Below, piece by piece: positions 27,792-37,622 of a DNA stretch of 64,000 nt (its first letter is position 1; the number at the start of each line of letters is the position of its first letter). Source of the DNA: Eleginops maclovinus (Eukaryota > Chordata > Actinopteri > Perciformes > Eleginopidae); contig NC_086358.1 in the NCBI RefSeq assembly GCF_036324505.1, forward strand, positions 6,144,768 to 6,208,767. The letters run 5' to 3'. The notes under the pieces were generated by a model. It was not told the origin of the DNA, did not search any database, and was given only the letters and a program-made list of their open reading frames with translations. Both the position numbers and the translations under genes were made by a program.

Positions 27792-30075
27792 ATGTCCAAA
27801 GACGACGTTTGTAAAGTGACGTCCGTCAGCAAACACAAGGAGCGCAAGCCTAAGAAGCCTCACTACATTCCCCGGCCATGGGGCAAACCATACAACTACA
27901 AATGCTTCCAGTGCCCGTTCACCTGCATGGAGAAGTCCCACCTGTACAACCACATGAAGTACAGCCTGTGCAAGAACTCCCTGTCGCTGCTCATAGAGTC
28001 CGACTGGCCGTATAAAAAGGGCAACATCCTGCACCCAGAACAGCTAAGACCCCTTCAGCAGGCACATGGGAAAAATGGGATAGAGGTGACACGGATTGAG
28101 GAACGAAAGGCTGTGGAGGATGAAGGTGAGGACAAGGAAAGCCAGGGAGCAGAAGACGAGGAAGAGGGAGTAGAGGTTGCTGGGTTGGGGAAAGAGAGCT
28201 CCAACAGAGGAGACGCTGCAGAGTGCCCTACCAAGAAAATCAAACAGCCAGAGTCTGAGCTTCTGATTGCCGACATGCTCTCCCTGGAAGATCAGCTTTT
28301 AAGAGCACGCTCAGTAGAAGTAGAGGCCCAGCTGAAACACTATAAGCTATCTAAGACATATCTGACTGCTCCCAGTCTGCTGTCGGAGCAGTGGCGGCTG
28401 TTGGCGTCCGGCCACACAAAGGCCAAAGCTGAAAGTGCCCAGCCCCGAGTGGGTAGCTCAATACCTTGTTATCCTCCTCCGCCAAACCTGATGGATTACC
28501 AGGATCCCACTGGACTCAACCTGTCAGTCCTCGGGGTGGGGTACCCCATCACCCCCAGCCTCTTCTCCTACATGAACTCAGCTATTCCCGCTGCTGCCAC
28601 CGCCGCCCAGACCCACGCTCAGCTCGCCCAGCTTCCCTTCCTGGCGTCGGCCGCTCAGCTGATGCACCCGGCCTCTAGCACCCACACAGACAGAGCTCTT
28701 ATCCCCCCTCACCTCTACTACCCTTTCCTGTGCGAGCACACGTTCGGACCGGCCTCTGGTCAAAGCGACGCCAGCAAGGTGCTCAAGACGTCCACAAACA
28801 GTCTAGAAGCGAGTCCCCCGTCTGGTTTTCGGCCTAAAGTAAATCTATGGAAAGTGCCTGCTCTGCGGCCAGGGGCAGCCGCTGTCTCCCCCGCTGGCTG
28901 GGTGTCACCTCAGAGGGACTCCCCCGAACACGGGTACAGGTTGGGCGATAAACTGCAGGCTACAACCAAGGAGGGCAAAGCAAGTTGGGGCCTGAAAAGG
29001 ACAGGAGCCCCAATTGGGAACCATGAAGCACCTGTGGAGAAGAAGCCGAACATGGATGGCTTCACTTTGGATCTTCTGAAGAATATTCAGACTGCATCAA
29101 ATCTCAGCATGGCAGCAGACACACTTCTCTTCCATGGAAGGTAAGGATTTCAAGTCAATGAAATGTCTTTATTTTATCAAGTAGCAGTACCTTTCTCCAT
29201 CATTATCTAAAGTGAATAACGCAATTGGTTGAATTGTAGTTCAAAAGTCCTAAACCTTTCCTCTCCTCAGATTACAGGATGCTCAGCTGCCGACTCGGCA
29301 CCATGATCTGTGGTACAGCGAACCTTTTACCAGTCCCAGCAGTGAAACATCCTCTCAGTCTACCTGCGGGGGTCCCAACAGGCAGGACCCGATTGCTGCC
29401 CGAACAATAGGGGAGGGGGCTTCAGAGTCAGTGGCTGCTCTCCTCAGTGATCTCTCCAAGGCCTTGCAGGAATACCAGGAGGCTGAGCGCAAAATCTCCC
29501 ACCTGGAGAAAGAGGACCTTCCCGCCCAGCGCCACCTCTGGGAACACCTGGGCAAAATCCGCAGCGAGCTCTCCCACATCCACCAGGCGCTGGAGAGGTC
29601 TTCTCGCCAGAGCGATGGACCCCTCGACCTGTCGGTGAAGAGGGACCAGACGGATGGGGTTAGAGATCGCAGCACGAGAGAGGACGGCAGAGACAACGCC
29701 ACAGAGACAGAGGAAGAGGACGAGGAGCTGGAGGAGAAAAAGGAGGAAGAAGAGAATGAGAGGAATGCGATGAAGGCGTCGCTGGAGAGTCGTAAGCAGT
29801 CGTTGGATATGCTGATCAAGATGAGTCAGGCGTCAGTGGTGAACACAGAGGTTCTCTCTCCCGGTGGTCTCGGCATGAGGCCCAGTTCTGCTGAAGCTTT
29901 ATGGCCGAGCAGAACCACCAAGTGTGAGGCAGACTCCAGCGTACTGCTTTGCCCCGACGGACGATCAGTGGTGTTCACCGATATCCCTTCCTCCGCCAAA
30001 ACCCCAAAGAGGCCCCCGTCCATTCAGCGACTAGAAGCCCATCCTCCGAGTCCTTTGACGGCTACTGACAATTAA
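27792..30075 (+). CDS. prr35: Proline-rich protein 35 homologue, ZNF750-like zinc finger
   Basis: Two coding exons, 27792-29140 and 29271-30075, join within an Arg codon (AG|A) to give 717 residues. The N-terminus has KKPHYIPRPWGKPYNYKCFQ and an atypical finger, C38-x2-C41-x12-H54-x5-C60, shared by PRR35 and ZNF750. Further matches to human PRR35 (recalled, 571 residues) are a YPxxPSLFSY segment, the C-terminal helix HLWEHLGKIRSELSHIHQAL, PLDLSVKR right after it, and TKCEADSSV near the end. PLDLS fits the CtBP-binding consensus PxDLS, which suggests a nuclear corepressor-recruiting role by analogy with ZNF750; this is inference. A Glu-rich coil lies between (TEEEDEELEEKKEEEEN). ATG 27792 has A at -3. 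ZNF750 itself is excluded by the C-terminal match and linkage with stub1. Confidence 0.92.
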
Positions 30076-30445
30076 ACTCTCGTTCTTCTGACTGTAATAT
30101 AAGCGACTCAAATACAGATGTTCAAGTGCTCATTATTACTGGCATGCCTTTGAATTGCAGTGGCTTTCAGGAGGACTTCCACTCTCATCCTAACGTCACA
30201 TAAACCTCAAACATTTTGCACCTTATCAGACAAACAGGGAATGAATTTCGAAAAGAAGTCTTACGAAATGGACCGCGGACATCGATTGTTACGATAAGAT
30301 TCTACTAAAACATATTTTGAAGTAACATCAGCACTTTACAGTAACTTCCATGAGATCATTTGAACTGTTAAGTCCATTAAATTCACTCTGAGAGACAATT
30401 CTTTGAATGGATTTGTAAATATTGTAAAATAATAAAAAAGGGTAA
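30076..30445 (+). other. prr35 3' UTR
   Basis: Non-coding sequence after TAA, with AATAAA at 30431-30436. A second AATAAA at about 30531-30536 could extend it to about 30550. Confidence 0.55.
30431..30436 (+). terminator. Polyadenylation signal, prr35
   Basis: AATAAAAAAG followed within 40 bases by a T/G-rich stretch (GTTTTTTATATGGATGATGTCG). Confidence 0.55.
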
Positions 30446-30714
30446 ATGTTTTTTATATGGATGATGTCGTGTTGGACTGCATCATTTCACTTCATGACAA
30501 TTCATTGTATTATACACACTGTATTTCTTTGAATAAAACAAGTAAAAAAACAAAGGGTTTCATTATTTCTTATGAACGATCAAAGGGAAAATGGGGATGG
30601 AGTTCAATGTATAAATGAAAAACAATGTTTGGACTATTTAAACATTATTGATTTGACTATAAGGCAAACTGTCATCATCACTATCGTTTAAAGTCTAAAT
30701 AAGAGGCAAACAGA

Positions 30715-31065
30715 CTCATGCTGGCAGCACCGCCTGCCCCCCTCCATGTGCTAAAGGTGAAGCAGCTCCTTCAGCTAAATCTCCATCAGCAGGGTCACCT
30801 GTGCCTCTGCTCGTGGATCAAGGAGCCCCCCCGTTGCAAAGGTCAGGGCCCCGGGGACCGAGCTCCACACGGACTAAACGGCGGACTACCTGTCGCCCCC
30901 AAAGGATGGGCAGCGAGTGTTGGGCTGACCCAGGTCCGCTGGCCCCTTCACCGCCCTCACACCCACTGCAGAAGCAAAGGTCAGCCGCCAGGACCAGAAG
31001 AGCCCACAGTGGATGTTCAGCATGAAGAGGTCAACATGCCCGTCTCATCCGACCGTTGAGATGAT
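30715..31065. promoter_or_regulatory. GC-rich island with two identical AAAGGTCA sites
   Basis: About 350 bases of GC-rich, non-repetitive sequence between AT-rich flanks. The 11-mer GCAAAGGTCAG occurs twice in the same orientation, at 30836-30846 and 30974-30984; AAAGGTCA is a nuclear-receptor type half-site. A 113-codon open frame crosses it but has no family resemblance and no splice or polyadenylation context, so a regulatory element is more likely than a gene. Conservation is untested. Confidence 0.35.
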
Positions 31066-31679
31066 ATTGGTTGAATATCTTGATTCAAGTCAAAAATCAC
31101 ATTTGTTCTTTAACATATTCTATAAAAACAAAGCCGTTATTCTAGCAAATAGTTGCAAAAATGTATTAAAATATTCAAGCATCACATAGAAGAACGACAA
31201 AACGCCCACGGGGGATTACATTTTCTTAGTAAAATAATTATCTTGCTCCTCACCCAATAATAAAGTTCATTATCCTTAAAAAAGACTGTTGTTTTTACAG
31301 TTGTTTTGAAGTGCTACTGGAGTTGTGGGTAAAGGTGACACAACAGAACAGTTGAGTATCACTTTGGGTCTCTTTACAGGCAAGTCTCCCAAAAACCATT
31401 CAAATCTAAATGCTGGCACAGTGTCTCTGACAGCTTTAAGGGTTTCTGATAAATGCCGATTTGGATGTTTTGCACATCTGAAGTATTGATGCACCATCAC
31501 TAGATGCAGGATCAAAGCAGATAGCTCCCTCTTGTGGAAGGAAATACTCATAACCTTTTCTTAGTATGAAACTATATAATCAGTACATCTTTGAATAAAA
31601 CCCTCCATGACTGAGCTTTTCACAATGTAAGTGTGAAAACGTGGGTATACGCACAGCTCTAAACAACAACATCCTTCCT
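31066..31679. other. Intergenic, prr35 to Toll-like receptor
   Basis: AT-rich sequence with no coding segment recognised. Confidence 0.4.
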
Positions 31680-31760
31680 CAAAATGATTAGGGTTTATTT
31701 AGACGTTAAAACAAGAAGTGCAGTTAGATCAAGTAAAGCAGCATAAGAAGAAGAATAAGG
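31680..31760 (+). other. Possible untranslated first exon of the Toll-like receptor
   Basis: A strong donor (AATAAGG then GTAAGTTTAT) begins at 31761. A pyrimidine-rich acceptor (TTTGGTCCGATCTTGTTGCATTAG, in two parts) ends at 32422, six bases before the receptor ATG. This suggests a 5' UTR intron of 662 bases. The exon start is approximate and no clear TATA box was seen. Confidence 0.3.
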
Positions 31761-32428
31761 GTAAGTTTATATTTTGTAATTGTTAAGGCTGCAACATGCT
31801 GTAAAAATATGACATTTTGAACTAAATCAAAGTTTATTAACATATTTAGTTTAGATAAGAAGACGTAACACGGTGCTCTAAGTTAGAAGAACAAACTGTA
31901 AAAGGTAATAGAAGAATAAAGGTATTTTAGATTTAATTTGCATTCATATTGTTGTGTTATCTCCCACATACATAAATGAAGGGCAGGGGGGTAAACATAA
32001 TGTTGAGGTAAATTTAAAATGCTTATAAATTTAGGCTACAAATATGAATTATTTTCATAAGCAACTTCTCTGCCATCCCAGTTTCTCAATGTCAAGTGTC
32101 TTTAAATGTTTTGTTTTGTCAATCCAAAACTCTATCCCTATTTCAATTTAAAAAGTCAATAAAACTGGGAAATCTCCAGAGGGGCTGAAAACAGCATCTT
32201 TTGACATGTTTCGCAAAAAATGTATTTATAGTTTTATTGATTTTCAAACTATTTGCCAATTATTTGGCTGTTGCAGCAAAAAGCACTCAAAAACTGAATA
32301 TATTTCCTTTAAAAAAAAAATAAAGCACAATAATTGATTATATCCAGTCGTATTGAAGAGAGCACATCTCATCTCCAAACTAATATTTCTTTTATTTCTT
32401 TGGTCCGATCTTGTTGCATTAGAAAAAG

Positions 32429-35400
32429 ATGGTGCGAACCGCCATCTTCCTTCTGCTGCTCAACACCTCGTGCTGCTGTGGTTACGGCTTTAAGAGCTGC
32501 TTTATGTCCTACCCCGGGACCGGCAACATGTGGTGCAGCAAACAGCACATAGCTGACCTCACTGATGTCCTGAGCAAGATCCCAGATAACACAACAAAAC
32601 TTAACCTGCGCAAGAACATGATCAAGGTCATCCCACCTGGATCATGGAGGCATCTGTTTGGGCTTAAATACCTGGACATGAGCCAGAACAAGCTGGCATA
32701 TCTGAAAGGAGGAGAATTCAGAGACCTGGGTGTCCTGAATTTACTCAACCTTAGCAGTAACAACATCTCACACATCAACTCTAATAGCTTTCATGGGCTA
32801 AGTATGCTACAAACCCTGCTTCTGGATCAAAACAAACTTGGCACAATCTCTCTGGTCATCTTTAAGTCCCTACCAGTGATTACACATGTCGATCTGTCCA
32901 TGAACAAGCTCAAGTGGCTCAGCTGTGGGGAGTCTGGTGGATCTTCCACTCTTCAGCGTCTTGATCTTTACAGAAACAGCCTCCGGAGTATTAATGTGAG
33001 CTGTTTTCCTGCCCTTCAGGACACCACTCTCTCCTACAACCCAAGGCTGAAGCTAAATTCTGACGTTTTTACCTCGAACCCCAGGCTGAAGATCCTGCAG
33101 TGTAGGGGAATAAAAGCAGGACAGCTGATGGGACTCTCGGCAGAGACAAAGAGGAATCTTTCTTGGGTCTCTTTTTCTCTGTTCATAGAGAAATCTCCAT
33201 TGACCATATGCGGGCTGCTGAAAGGAATGGAGCAGCTTGATAGGGTTGAGGTACGTGCACTTGATGCTAATGCAAAATCTATATATCATTTAATGTCTTT
33301 AAAATAAGCAATGTTTACATCCAAATGAATGCAGGTCAACTTGAAGAATTCCAGGTTACCAGAGACGAACTCAAGCCTCCTGGACTGTGACACTCCACGT
33401 ATGGTGATACTTAATTTTGCAAAGCTCGAGAATGTTGCCCAGTTATCATTTGGTAGGGGTAATACGAGCCAACTCTACTTAAACAAATGTGGTCTGAAGC
33501 AGATATCTCGTACTACATTCGAGGGGTACCCAGGATTGAAAAAACTGCAGCTAAACGGAAATTCACTCGACATTCAGCAAGACACATTCCAAGGACTGAC
33601 CCAACTTACGTTACTAAGCATGGACAGCAGCAAAGTTCATGACATCAACCCCAACTGGTTTGTCCCCCTGAAGAAGCTGACTCGCCTGTCTCTCATTAAT
33701 AATGAAATCACTTGGTTGACATTTAATGTATTCAGCAAACTTACTAACCTTGAGGCGCTCTACCTGCAGTTTAACTTGTTGAAATACATCACCAATAAGC
33801 CCTTCAGTAGGTTGCGGAGGCTACTAAAGCTCAACCTCAGCATGAACAGCATTATTTTCATTAAAGACCACACCTTTGAAGACCTGATCAACCTCAGGTA
33901 AGGAGTTTGCTTAAGTGTGTTCAACTTCCCTTAACTTTTCTCACTGTCCACTCACTGTCCACATCCATCTGTATTTCAGAATGATGGACTTAAGTGGGAA
34001 CCGCATAAAGATGCTGTCAACATATATTCTGTGTGGCCTGACCAATTTGAGGAGAATGGTTTTGTACAATAACCGCCTCCATTTTAAACACTATGACGCC
34101 CCTTTCATCAACCTAACTTCCCTTGAGGTATGAAAATATATTAATAAGAGTTTATTGTTCAATCTGATGATCTTTTTATCTGTCTAACTTCCATGTCCAA
34201 TTTGAAGTTTCTGGACATGCTATACCAGGGGCCCGGAGGTCAAGGCATTGGCGTCATTGGACCAAATTTCTTCAAAGGTCAAACTCGACTTCTCGAGTTC
34301 CAGATTGGAGAAAGCCTAATGGTAGACTTCCACCGTGACGCCTTTGTTCCTCTAATCAATTTGGAAATACTGTTCATAAATGGAGTGGCTATGAAAAATA
34401 CCAACCTGAGCGCAGTATTGTCCCCTCTGAAAAAGCTGAAAAAACTGACCCTCCACAGAGTAGACCTTGATGTTCTGCCTGCCAACCTGCTGCCTCCTGA
34501 TAACACCCTGGAGTTTATGAACATTTGGTCAAACCACCTTCACACTGTGGACAAAAAGATGCTGAAGGCTCTGCCAAGGTAGAGGAGATAACGAATGTTA
34601 ATGCAAGCAACTCTTGGAAAGACAGTTAAACATTTGAAACTTTAACATTAATCCCATGTTTGCCAAGAGTTAGAGAGAGGATGGAATTTAATAAAACTGT
34701 CAACCTTTATGTTTACCTGTGTGTTCCAGATTGCTTGTATTGACCGTTTCAGATAACCCGATCAGTTGTACTTGTGACAATGCCTGGTTCAAGACCTGGG
34801 CCATCCAGAACACTCAAATACAGGTAAAAGAAGCTGCTGACGTTCTGATAAGTATCAATGCATGTTATAAATGAACTTAAAGCACAATACAGTACTATTT
34901 TCTTATTTGTTTTCCCTTTCTAGGTGCCCTTCTTTTACGACATTCGGTGTGATAACTACAGGAAATTTCCCTTCCTGTGGCAGTTTGACGAAAAGGCGTG
35001 CTCCTTTGAATACATTTCCTTCATCCTCTTCATCTCCAGCTCTGTGGTGGACCTTTTGTTTGTATGTGTGTGTCTGGCCTGGCAAACACAGGGCCCCACT
35101 CTGCGCTACCTTCTGCTTGTCCTCAGGGCAAAACTACGTGGACGCACAAGCGCCAAATTCCAGTATGATGCATTCATCTCCTACAGCTCTAAAGACGAGG
35201 GCTGGGTGATGGAGCAGCTGGTTCCCAACCTGGAGAGGCCTGCTGCTGGATGTGCACCTGGGCTCCGGCTGTGCCTCCACCACAGAGACTTCCGACCCGG
35301 CGCTGCTGTTCTGGAGAACATCGAGGCCGCCATTTACGGTTCTCGCCACACCATCTGTGTGGTGACGCGTAATTTCCTGCAAAGCGAGTGGTGCTCCATG

Positions 35401-35670
35401 GAGTTTCAGCTGGCCAGTCTGAGGCTTTTATACGATGGCAGTGACGTCCTGCTGCTGGTGTTCCTGGAGGAGATACCTGAACGCTTCCTGTCTCCCTACA
35501 CACGCTTGTGCAAGATTGTTCGCAAGAAGACCTACCTGCTGTGGCCGGAGGAACCACAGGAGCGGAACACCTTCTGGATCAGACTGATCGATGCTTTAAA
35601 AGACAAAGAGGAGGAGGATGAGGAAGGAGAAGGAGGTGGAGAATATGATATGGCACGGCTAATTGGCTAA
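32429..35670 (+). CDS. Toll-like receptor, fish TLR11-family type (TLR13/21/22/23 group)
   Basis: Six coding exons join in phase: 32429-33250, 33335-33897, 33980-34127, 34208-34578, 34730-34823 and 34924-35670, giving 914 residues. Order: signal peptide (MVRTAIFLLLLNTSCCCGYG), an N-terminal Cys cap, leucine-rich repeats (for example LKYLDMSQNKLAYL, LNLLNLSSNNISHI), a Cys-rich C-terminal cap (DNPISCTCDNAWFKTW), a membrane span at about 696-720 and a TIR domain at about 745-890. TIR boxes are intact: YDAFISYSS, LCLHHRDFRPG with the BB-loop Pro, and FWIRL. Such receptors sense microbial nucleic acid or other ligands and signal through MyD88/TRIF-type adaptors. Box 2 and the tail resemble TLR22/23, but I cannot fix the subtype. 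The multi-exon ectodomain and an acidic tail (KDKEEEDEEGEGGGE) are notable. ATG has A at -3 and G at +4. Confidence 0.9.
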
Positions 35671-36295
35671 AACAAATGCTAAATGTTTCAACATATCCAT
35701 AATTCAATTTTCACAGACCGACTGAAGCATTGACGCAATCCAACATAATATATAAACAGCAATTTAGTGTTGTTGAGTTACTGAGTTAAACTTGTTGCTT
35801 TCCGTTTGTTGTGGCTTCTTGTTGACATCATGCTGCCTAGTAAAAAGCAGAACATGTTCACAGCAGGGTACTTTCCAGAGAAGAATAGAATGGTCTTTTA
35901 ATAATAGTGTGCATTAAGTTGATATGTGAAGCTGGTTTCCAGTAAAAAAAAAGTGAGGACTTGGAAAGTTTTATAATTTCACTGTAATTACCTTTTTTTG
36001 GGCTTTTAAAGTTTTGTGTGCTCTGTTTCATGACATGTTCTAAAGCGTGTTTTATTTTAAGTATATTTATCATGAGAAATTGGAGAAAAATTTACCAGTT
36101 TAGTCCATTTGACTTTTTTTTAGGGCATTTTGTAGACTGAACCAATCGGTTTTAAAAAAGGTATTTTTATACTATAAAAAGCTAGCATTGAAAAGTAAAT
36201 ATATGCATTTGTCCTATTGCTTCAAGATTACTTTGTGTTGGAAAAAATGTAAAATCAGGAGTCTTTAATAAAATAAAAACAAAGTGTCTGAAAAA
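35671..36295 (+). other. Toll-like receptor 3' UTR
   Basis: AT-rich sequence after TAA, with AATAAA at 36267-36272 as the best signal. It meets the mprip 3' UTR, read from the other strand, near 36.3 kb. Confidence 0.6.
36267..36272 (+). terminator. Polyadenylation signal, Toll-like receptor
   Basis: AATAAAATAAAAAC in a typical context; a second AATAAA follows near 36294. Confidence 0.6.
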
Positions 36296-36309
36296 TAAAA
36301 CTATAACTC

Positions 36310-37622
36310 CAAAACTTCCAAACACTTCATTTATTTGACGTTATACATTCAAATGAAAATAAAAAATATTCATATATATTTAATATAGAGCTAGTGAGCA
36401 AGGTACAAGTTTAAAACAAAACACAGAAGTCTTCCGTGTAGCATATATATACAAGGCGTGGTTTGAATACTATACAGTGTGTATCCATAGCTGCACAGGT
36501 TTCATGGATGTTTATATTCTTCACTCAGTTGAGGCACGACTAGATTTCAGTGAGAGGTCAGGGATTGGGCCAAGTGCTTCAAGACTGCCGCTTACAGTAA
36601 AACATTTCAATCTCAACACCTAAACAGTAGGACTCGCAAAGCAAAGCTTATTAGTGTTAAAGAGTTCCACACTAAAGCAAAAAAGTGGGAAAAAGAGGCA
36701 ACATGACCATTCTGCAATTCAAAAAGGTACTGTACAGTCATGCAACGTCCTAAATAGTTCCTGTTTTCTGAGAGGATATTTTCACGCTAATCAAAACTGA
36801 GCAAACACAAATCCAGGTTCCAAGAAAAAAAAAGTCCAGTATCACTAACAAGTCACGGTTTTCCACTAAATTTGACAGAAGTTAAGATGTTTGGTTGCAC
36901 TGCAATAAATGACTTGAAGTCACTACACCGATTTGAGACAAATAAAACAAAGCTTCCTCAAGTAGTCAAGTGATAAGTGCAATCCCACCTCTCTAAATCC
37001 CCCTTCACACACAAACACTCCATTTTTATAAAACTCTCATACATAAGCAAGTTAAGCATCACATTGTTTTCCACTATCAATCAAACCATAGTTATAGTAC
37101 AGCAGATGCCCCAACAATCAATATCAAACCATACTCTAACATATATCCAGTAGTTATGTACAACAGAACTGGGGCAACATTAAAGACATTGAAAATTATT
37201 AGATATAGAAACTGTAACAATAATAAAATACAGCAGATACTTAATTCATATTGGGAAATATATATTATTTATACTGTGTATTGCTGTCATTTTGGCATTT
37301 TGGAGGATCAATAAAAATGCTGTCATGTATTCCTCGCACAGCTTATTTGACACATCTCCACATTGGACAGATTATACGTCTATGGATTTTTAAAAAGAAA
37401 AATGACAACAGGATTGATTCAATAAAAGTTTTTTTAACTAAAAAAATCGAACAAAAATATGACAACTTATCGGAGGGATGGAAGCAGCAGGTCCTGGTTT
37501 TGACCTTAATAGATTTTTTCCCATTTCCTATACAAGTCTTCAGCAAATGCTGGCATGGCCGTACCAATCTGACCAGAAACTGAGGTCAGGAGAGAGAAAC
37601 GAAACTGCAGATTCTTACAAAT
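36310..37622 (-). other. mprip 3' UTR
   Basis: Sequence after the mprip stop codon (TAA read at 37625-37623) with no coding content. The distal signal at 36330-36335 sets the likely end, though earlier polyadenylation is possible. Confidence 0.55.
36330..36335 (-). terminator. Polyadenylation signal, mprip
   Basis: TTTATT on the + strand reads AATAAA on the mprip strand. It is about 1.29 kb past the mprip stop and lies within about 60 bases of the Toll-like receptor signal on the other strand. Confidence 0.5.

Noticed and set aside
27792..30075. Identity as ZNF750 rather than PRR35
   Set aside because: Shares the N-terminal finger, but the C-terminal helix, PLDLSVKR and KCEADSSV match PRR35, and STUB1 linkage agrees.
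30718..31059. 113-codon + strand frame after prr35
   Set aside because: GC-rich island without donor, acceptor or close poly(A) signal, and unlike known proteins; treated as possible regulatory DNA.
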